Positions 1-6,764 are shown, numbered from the stretch's first letter. The stretch is 18,626 nt of DNA from 39-52-133 sp041488395 (GCA_041488395.1 JBGPPE010000046.1:1-18626), one strand, 5' to 3'. Numbers and translations: made by a program. Notes: a model not told the origin generated them from the letters alone.

Positions 1-2
1 AC

Positions 3-215
3 AAATCCGATTTCCGCCGCTCCGACGTCTGCGTCGCGTGCTGGCAGGAGCAATACGGCGATGGCGCGCGCGATCGCAAGGGATTCATTTCCTGCTGGCA
101 GGGCGTTTACGAGGCGCCGCCGCCGCCGAGCGACCCGATTCAGAAGGAAACCGCTGAGACGCTCCTGCGAAAATTGATCGCGCAGAACGCGATTTTTTAT
201 TCAAACAATACTTGA
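3..215 (+). CDS. C-terminal part of a hypothetical protein, cut by the window edge
   Basis: An open frame enters from the left edge and runs 70 codons to a TGA at 213-215. The visible peptide has two cysteine/tryptophan groups, CVACW near its start and ISCW about 20 residues later. A PPPP run follows, then a charged helix-like tail. The paired cysteines suggest a small metal-binding (zinc-ribbon-like) fold, but the N-terminal part is missing and I cannot name the family. The general pattern recalls small uncharacterised CxxCW proteins known from several phyla. The stop codon lies inside the -35 box of the promoter for the next gene, so the two genes are probably separate units. Confidence 0.55.
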   Translation, partial: KSDFRRSDVCVACWQEQYGDGARDRKGFISCWQGVYEAPPPPSDPIQKETAETLLRKLIAQNAIFYSNNT

Positions 216-240
216 CTACTTTACTATGGTAAGGTTAAAT
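212..240 (+). promoter_or_regulatory. sigma70-like promoter upstream of the tusE-like gene
   Basis: A TTGACT box at 212-217 and a TTAAAT box at 235-240 are separated by exactly 17 bases. This arrangement lies about 90 bases upstream of the preferred start of the TusE/DsrC-like gene. The -35 box overlaps the stop codon of the upstream partial gene. No operator-like repeat is evident. Confidence 0.5.
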
Positions 241-332
241 AGACCCCGTGGTTCAAGTTGTTGCTTCCCGGCTTTGCGGTGCAGTTATTTCGTGGACCCG
301 CAGCTTATTTTCTAGATATGAAAGGTTTAAAA

Positions 333-626
333 ATGGCAATTCCAGCACGTGATGGTGACGGTTATCTCCTCGATATGAGCAATTGGACAGAAGAAATTGG
401 CCGTGCAATGGCTGAAGCGGATGGTTATGAGCTCAATGACCAGAAATGGGAACAGATCATGAAGGCCCGTGAGTTTTTTGAGGAATTTGGCTCGGTTCCG
501 CCTATCCGCAAATTTGCCAAGTACATAGATCAGGACCAGAAGGACGTGTTCAGCCTGTGGATGACCGGCCCGATGAAGCCTATCACCAAGTACGGTGGCA
601 TGCCCAAGCCTACAGGCTGCGTCTGA
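333..626 (+). CDS. tusE: TusE/DsrC-family sulfur-carrier protein (single C-terminal cysteine)
   Basis: This small protein (97 aa) carries the hallmarks of the TusE/DsrC family: an N-terminal DGYLLDMSNWTEEIG-type segment, a central WEQIMKAREFFEEFGSVPPIRK-like helix pair, and the flexible arm ending PKPTGCV. TusE accepts sulfur from the TusBCD relay for 2-thiouridine formation in tRNA. DsrC carries sulfur for dissimilatory sulfite reductase. The penultimate Cys is present. The second DsrC cysteine, eleven residues before it, is replaced by Thr, so it is TusE-like rather than a true two-cysteine DsrC. The frame is open from 258, but the ATG at 333 has GAAAGG seven bases upstream and gives the usual MAI... 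N-terminus. No tusBCD or dsr genes are nearby. Confidence 0.85.
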   Translation: MAIPARDGDGYLLDMSNWTEEIGRAMAEADGYELNDQKWEQIMKAREFFEEFGSVPPIRKFAKYIDQDQKDVFSLWMTGPMKPITKYGGMPKPTGCV

Positions 627-695
627 TCCGTGCGGCTGGCTCGGGTGCAGCCGCTGCGCTGGCCAGCCCATTGATTAACTTCGGTGTATGACGCC

Positions 696-2165
696 ATGAA
701 TAAGCTCGAGCAGCTGAATTTTGATAATACGTTTGCGCGGCTGCCGGCAACATTTCATAGCAGTCTCAAACCCACTCCGCTAACAAAACCCTATCTTGTC
801 AGTTTTAACCCCAGCGCAGCCCAGTTGATTGAGTTGGCAGGCGCTGAATCTGCACGTCAGGATTTTGCCGAGTGCTTTGCCGGTAACCGCCTGCTGCCGG
901 GAAGCGAGCCGCTGTCCATGCTGTATGCGGGCCATCAGTTCGGGCACTATGTCTCGCAACTGGGGGACGGGCGCGCGATCCTGCTGGGTGAGGTGCGCAA
1001 CAGCGCGGGCGAATGCTGGGATGTGCAGCTCAAGGGCGCCGGCATTACGCCCTATTCGCGCAGCGGAGACGGGCGTGCCGTGCTGCGTTCCAGCATCCGC
1101 GAGTATTTGTGTTCGGAAGCCATGCATGGCCTCGGCATACCCACCACGCGCGCCCTGTGTGTGGTGGGGAGCGATGATGAGGTTTACCGCGAGCGCATTG
1201 AAACCGCTGCGGTGGTGACGCGCATTGCACCCTCGCATGTGCGCTTCGGCTCGTTTGAAGTGTTCTATCACCGTGGCCAGCACGAGCATATCGCGACGCT
1301 GGCCGACTACGTGATTAGCCGGCATTTCTCCCAACTGCAGGAAGCGCCGGATAAACACGCGCGCTTCCTGCACGAGGTGATGCTGCGCACTGCCCGGCTG
1401 ATGGCGCAGTGGCAGGCGGTGGGTTTTTCACATGGCGTGATGAACACGGACAATATGTCGATACTGGGGCTGACGTTTGATTATGGCCCGTTCGGTTTCA
1501 TGGAGGCCTATGACCCGGGTTACATCTGCAACCACTCGGATCACAGTGGGCGCTATGCCTACGACCAGCAGCCGCAGATTGGTCTGTGGAACCTGACCGC
1601 GCTGGCACAGGCGCTGACGCCGTTGATCCCGCTGGAGGAAGTCCAGAAAATTCTGGACGAATATGGCGACATCTACTCCGAGCGCTATGTGGAGTTGATG
1701 GCAAACAAACTGGGGCTGACTTACCACGGCCTGGAAGACTTTGCCCTGATCGAGCCGCTGCTGGAGATGATGCGCGTGAGCGAGGTGGACTATACCAATC
1801 TTTTTCGCCAGCTGGGCGGCTTCAAAACCGCGCCGGGCGAAGCGAATAGTGCGTTGCGCGACCAGTTCATCAACCGTGCGGCGTTCGATGCATGGGCGAC
1901 CTCCTACCGTGCCCGCCTGCAGGCTGAACCCGGTTCAGATGCAGAGCGCAAGGCGCGCATGGACAAGGTCAACCCGAAGTACATCTTGCGCAACTATCTG
2001 GCACAAACCGCTATCCAGAAGGCTGAAACAGAGCGCGACTTTGCAGAGGTGGATTGCTTGCTGAACCTGCTCAGCCGTCCCTTTGACGAGCAGCCGGAAA
2101 TGGAAAGCTATGCTGCACCTGCACCGGACTGGGCGCGCAAGCTGGAAATAAGTTGTTCATCCTGA
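696..2165 (+). CDS. selO: Protein adenylyltransferase SelO (YdiU/UPF0061 family)
   Basis: SelO is a pseudokinase-fold enzyme that transfers AMP from ATP to Ser/Thr/Tyr of target proteins and is linked to redox homeostasis. With the ATG at 696 the protein has 489 aa, normal for bacterial SelO. Active-site features: Lys113 in QLKGAG, Glu136 in SSIREY, the catalytic block HGVMNTDN with Asp252/Asn253, and the DFG-like DYG with Asp262. These numbers agree with those I recall for Pseudomonas syringae SelO, which supports this start over the in-frame GTG at 684. The C-terminus is SCSS. The antepenultimate Cys is where eukaryotic SelO has selenocysteine, and is thought to form a regulatory disulfide. 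No strong Shine-Dalgarno is visible. The gene follows tusE by 69 bases and may be co-transcribed with it. Confidence 0.93.
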   Translation: MNKLEQLNFDNTFARLPATFHSSLKPTPLTKPYLVSFNPSAAQLIELAGAESARQDFAECFAGNRLLPGSEPLSMLYAGHQFGHYVSQLGDGRAILLGEVRNSAGECWDVQLKGAGITPYSRSGDGRAVLRSSIREYLCSEAMHGLGIPTTRALCVVGSDDEVYRERIETAAVVTRIAPSHVRFGSFEVFYHRGQHEHIATLADYVISRHFSQLQEAPDKHARFLHEVMLRTARLMAQWQAVGFSHGVMNTDNMSILGLTFDYGPFGFMEAYDPGYICNHSDHSGRYAYDQQPQIGLWNLTALAQALTPLIPLEEVQKILDEYGDIYSERYVELMANKLGLTYHGLEDFALIEPLLEMMRVSEVDYTNLFRQLGGFKTAPGEANSALRDQFINRAAFDAWATSYRARLQAEPGSDAERKARMDKVNPKYILRNYLAQTAIQKAETERDFAEVDCLLNLLSRPFDEQPEMESYAAPAPDWARKLEISCSS

Positions 2166-2240
2166 TGGACGGAAGTACAGCCGGACAGGGGTGAGTTAAT
2201 GTAGTCGTGATTTTTTACATTGTGTTTACAAGGAATAGCT

Positions 2241-2468
2241 ATGCCTTACTATATTTACAAAGTTTTTGAGTTTCCCATGAAGCGCGTGGAAAAAATCGAG
2301 CAGCATGATGTGTATCGCACTGCAGCTGATCGTTCCAAGACACTGCGTCGTGAGCTGGCCCTGGCCGAACAATGCAACGTGAAAATGATCTACGCTGAAA
2401 ACGAGCTGCACGCGGAAGAGTTGCTGACGCAGGTGCGTGAGCCGGCACCTGAGCTGGGCGACGACTAA
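2241..2468 (+). CDS. Small conserved hypothetical protein (75 aa)
   Basis: A short acidic/basic protein starting MPYYIYKVFEFPMKRVEKIEQ. A good AGGA Shine-Dalgarno lies at 2231-2234, six bases from the ATG; an earlier in-frame start at 2220 has no such support. The N-terminus looks like a beta strand, followed by a long helix rich in Arg, Leu and Glu and an acidic tail (ELGDD). It has no membrane segment, signal peptide or cysteine pair (one Cys only). I recall similar small proteins in betaproteobacteria but know no function. Its stop codon overlaps the left arm of a repeat element at 2467-2606. Confidence 0.7.
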   Translation: MPYYIYKVFEFPMKRVEKIEQHDVYRTAADRSKTLRRELALAEQCNVKMIYAENELHAEELLTQVREPAPELGDD

Positions 2469-2606
2469 CAGGGGGAAACGTGGCGAGCGAAGGCAGAACA
2501 AGGCGCGCAAGGGCGAAAAAGCGGGGTTTACTAATAGTAAATGAACATTTTGAGCTCTTGAGTAACGACAGTTATGTCGAGCGCAGTAGTTTTTCAGCAC
2601 CCTGTT
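2467..2606. repeat. Intergenic repeat unit of ~140 bp with 7-bp inverted ends
   Basis: The stretch between two genes is bounded by AACAGGG (2467-2473) and its inverse CCCTGTT (2600-2606). Inside are a palindrome TTTACT-AAT-AGTAAA (2527-2541) and a small CGACA/TGTCG hairpin (2566-2579). It encodes no plausible protein. An open minus-strand frame across it has the look of spurious peptides often predicted from dispersed proteobacterial repeats, which suggests a multicopy element. The left arm overlaps the upstream stop codon and the right end sits just before the Shine-Dalgarno of the next gene, so it fills the whole gap. Only one copy is in this window. Confidence 0.5.
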
Positions 2607-2622
2607 GTTAAGGAGAGAAGCC

Positions 2623-3066
2623 GTGGATGAAAATGCCTTCATGCATACCCTGGGTACGGTTAATCCCAAGCCTTGCGCGTTTGAGAAGGCCATCCTGAGC
2701 CGGCGCTGCGCATGCACCCTGGCGGACAAACGCTTTGTTGCCGAGCGCGAAATGGTGGCCTGCAAGGTGCCGGAGCAGCGCGAGAAATGTAACGATCTGC
2801 TGACCCTGTTGCGGCAGGGGTCGGCCTTTGCGCTCAAGTTGACGCACATCGCGCCACAGCTGTCTTATGCGCAGGAGGTCAAGGTGCAATGTGGCGGTCT
2901 GCTCGGCCTGCAGCACGAAATGGATGGTGCTGATGAGGTGAGCAACGTGACCGATCTGGTTGAGTCGGCACGGCAGAAGTTCGGCAGCTTCGAAGACATT
3001 CCCTATTCCAGAATTGTTCAATCTGTAGTCAATTTTCAGGTGCGTAAACGTCCAGGCAAGGAGTAG
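2623..3066 (+). CDS. Cysteine-rich conserved hypothetical protein (147 aa)
   Basis: The GTG at 2623 is chosen because AAGGAG (2610-2615) lies seven bases upstream. The first part is unusually cysteine-rich for a cytoplasmic protein: Cys18, Cys29, Cys31, Cys47 and Cys56, spaced C-x10-C-x-C-x15-C-x8-C, with a REREMVAC-like motif around Cys47. The second half has VQCGGLLGLQ and a C-terminal helix ending in basic residues. Neither a signal peptide nor a membrane segment is visible. The cysteine set could ligate zinc or an iron-sulfur cluster; this is inference from spacing only. The next gene starts five bases after its stop, so the two are almost certainly co-expressed and may act together. I do not recognise a characterised family. 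Confidence 0.78.
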   Translation: MDENAFMHTLGTVNPKPCAFEKAILSRRCACTLADKRFVAEREMVACKVPEQREKCNDLLTLLRQGSAFALKLTHIAPQLSYAQEVKVQCGGLLGLQHEMDGADEVSNVTDLVESARQKFGSFEDIPYSRIVQSVVNFQVRKRPGKE

Positions 3067-3071
3067 CGATC

Positions 3072-4121
3072 ATGCGCGATTTCCAGCAGACCATAGAAGC
3101 GGTACAGCTCAACTGTCACATCACCGATGCCCGCCATGCGCGCGAAATGACCATGTGCAACTACCTGCTGGGCATGCGCGAGCTGTACATCTGGGAGCAT
3201 GAGTTTCCGCTCACCTATCCGCTGATCAAGGCCGACCTCAGCAACTGGCTGGTGCAGCGCGAAGCTTACTGGGAAGAGATGGAAGCGCTCGACTACCGCA
3301 CCATCCCGATAGGCGGCCGCGAGTATGACCCGTTTGATATTGCCGCCATCAACAGCGTGCTGGAGCCGCATGGCCTGGTTTATGGCGGCGGGCTGGGGCG
3401 CTGGTGCAATCCGCATTTTTTCCTGGGCCAGCTGGTGCGCAGCGAACAGCGCCACGGTCTCACCGTGCGCGTGTCGGGCTGCGAATATGCGCGCGACATC
3501 AGCGCCTCACCGGCAGCACTGCGCGAGGGCGCGGTGTTTTTGCGCACCGATGCCCTGCAGCGCTGGCTGGCTGAAAAGATCGAAATCTGGTCGGTGCATG
3601 AGGCCGATGGCGCGCTCAAGGCCGCACTCGATTGCTATGGCAGGGAAGGCGACAGGGCCACGCTGATGCAGCGCATGGCTGAACGCGAGAGCGAGGCGCT
3701 GATCCTGCACGAAGTGGGCGAAGCACAAGCGGAGCCGCTGCTCGGGCCCGCCTGGCGCGAGATGATCATGTCCTTCAGCAGTCGCCGTTCCATCGTGCTG
3801 GCCCGCTCGATCCGCGATAACCTGGCAGACTGTCTCTCCACCCTGCCGGAGCTGATCAGGCAAGGGCAGACCTGCTCAGTGCACTTCTATTTTTCCAATC
3901 TGGATGGCCTGCGCCGCAGCCTGTTTCCGCGCCTGGTAAAAGCCTACGAGCAGTGGAGTGAAAGCGGCGACAGCAGGGTGTTGCTGGCTGCTGCGGAAGC
4001 GGGGCGCAGCCACTGGCAATGGGCTGCACAGCACCTGCTCGCCACCTGGCAGCAGGACCCGCTGGCGGCGCAGGCTGTTATCGACAGCTGGGTCGAGCAG
4101 CACGGGCCGCTGTCACTGTAA
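3072..4121 (+). CDS. Conserved protein of the Sfum_1244-like type, function unknown
   Basis: A 349-aa soluble protein with AAGGAG at 3058-3063, eight bases before the ATG, inside the end of the upstream gene. Near the N-terminus it has CHITDARHA followed by MCNYLLGMRELYIWE. I recall this pattern from an uncharacterised family named after Syntrophobacter Sfum_1244, but could not check. The middle holds GGGLGRWCNPHFF and several conserved Arg/Glu/His residues. The C-terminal third is helical (RSLFPRLVKAYEQW, then HWQWAAQHLLATW). It lacks a signal peptide and membrane segments, and I see no catalytic motif I can name. Coupling with the Cys-rich gene suggests a two-protein unit. An 8-bp GC inverted repeat (4124-4131 with 4150-4157) lies just after it, at the tail-to-tail junction with the EamA gene, but has no T-run. 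Confidence 0.8.
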   Translation: MRDFQQTIEAVQLNCHITDARHAREMTMCNYLLGMRELYIWEHEFPLTYPLIKADLSNWLVQREAYWEEMEALDYRTIPIGGREYDPFDIAAINSVLEPHGLVYGGGLGRWCNPHFFLGQLVRSEQRHGLTVRVSGCEYARDISASPAALREGAVFLRTDALQRWLAEKIEIWSVHEADGALKAALDCYGREGDRATLMQRMAERESEALILHEVGEAQAEPLLGPAWREMIMSFSSRRSIVLARSIRDNLADCLSTLPELIRQGQTCSVHFYFSNLDGLRRSLFPRLVKAYEQWSESGDSRVLLAAAEAGRSHWQWAAQHLLATWQQDPLAAQAVIDSWVEQHGPLSL

Positions 4122-4144
4122 CAGCGCGCGGCAAAACGGCCTGC

Positions 4145-5029
4145 TTATACCGCGCGCCGTGATCTGTCGAAAAGCACCCGCCACTGATGCGTCAGCAATC
4201 CACCCAGGATGCAGGCGGCGCCCAACCAGACACTGGCCTGTATCGTTTCCCCGTTCAGCATCTGTCCCAGCAATAGCGCGCTGACCGGCGTAATCAGGGT
4301 GATCAGGGCAATCTGTCCCGCCTCGATATGCTTGGCCACGTAATAATAAAAATTGAAACCCAGCACCGAACCCATCACGCCCAGATAAACGATAGACCAG
4401 TTGGCGCGCGGCGTAACGGCCTGCGGCAGCTTGCCCTCAAGCACCGCCCAGCTCAGCGCAAACAGTAGCGCCGCCAGCAGCAGCGCGCCGCTGGTCACCG
4501 CCAGCGCGGGTATGCCGGCGGCGATACGCTTTACCCAGACCAGGCTGACTGCCTGCACGATCACCGCAACCAGCACCACTGCGATGCCGGCCGCGGCATG
4601 CGGGCCAAGCGCCAGTCCGGAGCCGAAAATCGCCACCAGCCCAAGCAAACCCAGCAGCGTGCCAATCAACTTGCTCGGCGTGAAGCCGCGCTCACCCAGC
4701 CAGAATGAGGCGGCAATGCTGGTGACAATGGGGGTGAGCCCGAACAGCAAGGCAACCAGGCCGGAAGAAATGTAGCGCGCGCCCCAATACACGCAGAACA
4801 TCGCGCCGAAGATGCCCAGGCCGGCTGCCAGATAGGTCTGGCGCGCTGCGCGGTGCAGCGGCATCTTCACCCTGAGCACGCCCAGCAACAGCAGGCAGAT
4901 GGCCAGCCCGATCAGCATGCGCGCCATCACGGGAAACAGAAAATCATCGCCAGTCGAGCTCCACTGGATCGCTAGCGGCGTCGTTGACCAGATCAGGATG
5001 ATGGACAAATAGGCGGCAGGTACTGACAT
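4145..5029 (-). CDS. EamA/DMT-superfamily permease (10 TM)
   Basis: A 294-aa, strongly hydrophobic protein with about ten membrane helices arranged as two EamA repeats. The first repeat begins YLSIILIWSTTPLAIQW and the second covers IAVVLVAVIVQAVSLVWVK onward. The length and the LTPIVTSIAASFWLGE and ITPVSALLLGQMLNGE segments at the ends of the two repeats are typical of drug/metabolite transporters of the RhtA/YdeD class, which export amino acids and other small metabolites. The substrate cannot be read from the sequence. The ATG at 5029 has a GAGGAA site upstream. Between a candidate promoter and this gene lies a ~160-base leader with a strong terminator hairpin, so expression may be attenuated. 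A short basic C-terminus ends in RSRRAV. Confidence 0.88.
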   Translation of the reverse strand: MSVPAAYLSIILIWSTTPLAIQWSSTGDDFLFPVMARMLIGLAICLLLLGVLRVKMPLHRAARQTYLAAGLGIFGAMFCVYWGARYISSGLVALLFGLTPIVTSIAASFWLGERGFTPSKLIGTLLGLLGLVAIFGSGLALGPHAAAGIAVVLVAVIVQAVSLVWVKRIAAGIPALAVTSGALLLAALLFALSWAVLEGKLPQAVTPRANWSIVYLGVMGSVLGFNFYYYVAKHIEAGQIALITLITPVSALLLGQMLNGETIQASVWLGAACILGGLLTHQWRVLFDRSRRAV

Positions 5030-5069
5030 TGCGCATTTCCTCGTTAAAAAATTTAAACTGCTGGTGAAA

Positions 5070-5230
5070 GTAAAAAGGCCACAGAGGGGTTGCTCTGTGG
5101 CCTTGGGAAGAACTTGCTGTGGAAGCTAAATCAATTCATCAAACCGAAGGACACAGGCAATGCGAGACTCGCCATGCTCGCAGCATGGGACGGACGCAAA
5201 TTGGCAGGGTCACAGAAGTTGATTTCATAG
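5070..5230 (-). ncRNA. Candidate structured leader RNA (riboswitch/attenuator) or small RNA
   Basis: No gene fills 5030-5389. Read on the minus strand, the transcript predicted from the promoter can form nested stems: P1 from 5225-5219 with 5134-5128 (7 bp, perfect), P2 from 5203-5195 with 5164-5158 (7 bp, two-base bulge), and P3 from 5188-5182 with 5178-5172 (7 bp, perfect, 3-base loop). These are followed by the terminator at 5104-5075. The segment at 5216-5208 can pair with the terminator's 5' arm at 5102-5094 in 8 of 9 positions, giving an alternative antiterminator fold. I do not recognise a known riboswitch class. A 29-codon ORF (AUG at 5228) without a Shine-Dalgarno also lies inside, so a leader peptide is possible. 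The remaining 5266-5389 shows only weak upstream signals for the rightward gene. Confidence 0.45.
5075..5104 (-). terminator. Strong intrinsic terminator in the leader of the EamA gene
   Basis: A perfect 12-bp stem (AAGGCCACAGAG and its complement) closes a six-base loop. On the minus strand the 3' arm runs directly into a TTTTTA tract; on the plus strand no T-run follows. It therefore acts on leftward transcripts. It lies only about 45 bases before the EamA start codon and downstream of a good leftward promoter, so it is either the end of a small RNA or an attenuator. Confidence 0.75.
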
Positions 5231-5236
5231 GGGGCC

Positions 5237-5265
5237 ATTCTTGGCTGAAAAAATCGGTCTGTCAA
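5237..5265 (-). promoter_or_regulatory. Leftward sigma70-like promoter for the EamA leader RNA
   Basis: On the minus strand, a consensus TTGACA (5265-5260) and AAGAAT (5242-5237) are separated by exactly 17 bases. Transcription would start near 5230, about 200 bases upstream of the EamA start codon and about 160 bases upstream of the terminator. Confidence 0.55.
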
Positions 5266-5389
5266 GGATGACCTGGAATTGCGCCTCGCGATGGCTCATT
5301 TCCAAGAATCCGCTTTGCGCTCGCAGCACTGTGCGCTAACCTAGCCGGCAGTGCGAATTAAAGACCAATTTTGAATAGGGATATGAGCC

Positions 5390-5794
5390 ATGAATATCAC
5401 CAGTTATGCCGATTTGCTGAAAGCCGCGCGCATGCAGTCTGATGCGCAGCGCCTGTTGTTTGTATTCGCCGCGGCCGAGTTGCCCGGCGAGCATACTGCC
5501 GAACAGAAAGAACGCTTTCAATCCAGGGCCGGTGGCGCACTCACGCCTATTATGTGCGTGGATAAGCTGCCGGAAGAACTGAGCAATTTTGCCAGCCTGG
5601 TGAAAGAATCAGAACAGATCGGCAAGCACTGGGATATTGTATTTGTCGGCAGCATGTCGGGCCAGGCCGGTATGCCGCCCAGCAGCAAGGATGCCGACAT
5701 GCCGCTGCAAGTCATGATCGAATCGATCAAAAGCGGCAGCCTGAAAAACTACCTTACCTTTAACCGCAATGGCGAGCTGGTTCAGCTCAGGTAG
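5390..5794 (+). CDS. Conserved hypothetical protein (134 aa)
   Basis: A soluble 134-aa protein starting MNITSYADLLKAAR, with AGGGA at 5377-5381, eight bases before the ATG. Conserved-looking blocks are QRLLFVFAAAELP, a GGALTPIMCVDK segment, a WDIVFVGSMSG strand-loop and a C-terminal SIKSGSLKNYLTFNRNGE. The alternation of strands and helices suggests a small alpha/beta fold. I recall close relatives in betaproteobacteria that carry the label 'ribonucleotide reductase subunit alpha'. Nothing here resembles NrdA (about 750 aa, with radical-site cysteines), so that name is not supported. The function is unknown. It has its own Shine-Dalgarno and stands alone between a divergent leader and a repeat. 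Confidence 0.75.
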   Translation: MNITSYADLLKAARMQSDAQRLLFVFAAAELPGEHTAEQKERFQSRAGGALTPIMCVDKLPEELSNFASLVKESEQIGKHWDIVFVGSMSGQAGMPPSSKDADMPLQVMIESIKSGSLKNYLTFNRNGELVQLR

Positions 5795-5811
5795 GAGCAG
5801 GAGGTTTTCCT

Positions 5812-5877
5812 GTCATCCCCGCGCAGGCGGGGAGCCAGTGCTTTGATTAACTGGGTTCCCGCCTGCGCGGGAACGAC
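5812..5877. repeat. Inverted-pair intergenic repeat (REP/BIME-like, 2 x 27 bp)
   Basis: Two 27-base arms at 5812-5838 and 5851-5877 are inverted copies matching at 23 of 27 positions, separated by 12 bases. Each arm is itself a small GC hairpin built on CCCGCGCAGGCGGG. Translated across, it gives the 'PAQAGTQ...RLRGDD' peptide familiar from spurious annotations of dispersed proteobacterial repeats. It lies between two rightward genes and could form a long hairpin in their transcript. Confidence 0.7.
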
Positions 5878-5942
5878 AAGACATTTCATACTGCACCACG
5901 GAGTCTGCGAAGAAAAGTAATGCCTCTGCTTACAGGAATAAC

Positions 5943-6764
5943 ATGCACGAAATAAGACCCAATCAATCACTGGAGCTGCTGAAAGAGCTGCACATCCTCA
6001 CCCGCGACGGCAAGATGAACCAGGACAGCCGCCGCAAGCTCAAGCAGATCTATCATCTCTACCAGTTTATCGAGCCGCTGCTGCAGGAGATCCAGCAGGA
6101 TCATGCCGACATCAGCCTGGTCGACCATGGCGCGGGAAAATCCTATCTGGGCTTTATCCTGTACGACCTGTTTTTCAAGTCGCTGCACAATGCGTCACAT
6201 ATCTACGGCATCGAGACGCGCGAAGAGCTGGTCACCAAATCACGCGAACTGGCCGCACGCCTGAATTTTCCCGGCATGTCCTTCCTCAATCTGTCGGTGG
6301 CGGAGTCGATCGAGTCTGCGCAGATTCCCGCCCAGGTGGACGTGGTGACCGCGCTGCATGCCTGCAATACGGCCACCGATGATGCGATTCACTTTGCCCT
6401 CAGGAAACAGGCCAAGTTCATCGTGCTGGTGCCGTGCTGCCAGGCCGAAGTGGCTTCCGTGCTGCGCAAGAACAAGGGCAAACAACTGGGCAAGAGCGCG
6501 CTGGTCGAGCTGTGGCGCCACCCCATCCACACGCGCGAATTCGGCAGCCATGTCACCAACGTGCTGCGCTGTCTGCAGCTGGAAGCGCATGGCTACCAGG
6601 TGACCGTCACCGAGCTGGTGGGCTGGGAGCATTCGATGAAAAACGAGCTGATCGTGGCGAGCTATAAAAACCTGCCACGCCAGCGTGCGCAAGCGCGCCT
6701 GCAGGAGGTGCTGGAAACGCTGGGGCTGGAAGAAATGAGCGGAAGATTTTTTACATCGCTGTAG
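5943..6764 (+). CDS. Class I SAM-dependent methyltransferase (Methyltransf_32-like)
   Basis: A 273-aa protein with a Rossmann-type methyltransferase core. Motif I is LVDHGAGKSYLG (Asp61, Gly63, Gly65, Lys66), and an acidic residue ends strand 2 in YGIETREE (Glu91). A VVTALHACNTATDDAI segment at about 134-149 precedes VLVPCCQAEV (Pro164, Cys165, Cys166). The PCC motif with the LHAC segment is typical of the family that also contains eukaryotic METTL25/RRNAD1-like proteins; substrates of the bacterial members are not established as far as I know. The first 50 residues form a basic helical region that might contact RNA, which is speculation. The ATG at 5943 has AGGA about five bases upstream. 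The gene is probably monocistronic, with a GC hairpin after it (6777-6796, 8-bp stem). Confidence 0.82.
   Translation: MHEIRPNQSLELLKELHILTRDGKMNQDSRRKLKQIYHLYQFIEPLLQEIQQDHADISLVDHGAGKSYLGFILYDLFFKSLHNASHIYGIETREELVTKSRELAARLNFPGMSFLNLSVAESIESAQIPAQVDVVTALHACNTATDDAIHFALRKQAKFIVLVPCCQAEVASVLRKNKGKQLGKSALVELWRHPIHTREFGSHVTNVLRCLQLEAHGYQVTVTELVGWEHSMKNELIVASYKNLPRQRAQARLQEVLETLGLEEMSGRFFTSL

Noticed and set aside
634..668. Inverted repeat GGCTGGC/GCCAGCC after the tusE-like gene as a terminator
   Set aside because: It has a long loop and no T-run; it may be a weak hairpin but is not supported as an intrinsic terminator.
780..1373. Minus-strand open frame inside selO
   Set aside because: It lies opposite a strongly conserved selO region; it arises from GC-rich codon use and has no recognisable domain.
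2226..2849. Long minus-strand open frame (207 codons)
   Set aside because: It overlaps two plus-strand genes with good ribosome-binding sites and crosses the repeat at 2467-2606. Its middle looks like translated repeat DNA.
4124..4157. GCGCGCGG/CCGCGCGC inverted repeat as a bidirectional terminator
   Set aside because: The loop is 18 bases and there is no T-tract on either side; simple alternating GC sequence makes chance likely.
5390..5794. Ribonucleotide reductase alpha subunit
   Set aside because: I recall this label on homologues, but the protein is far too short and lacks every NrdA motif.
5782..5970. Minus-strand 62-aa frame with PAQAGTQ
   Set aside because: It is a translation of the inverted-pair repeat at 5812-5877, a well-known annotation artefact.
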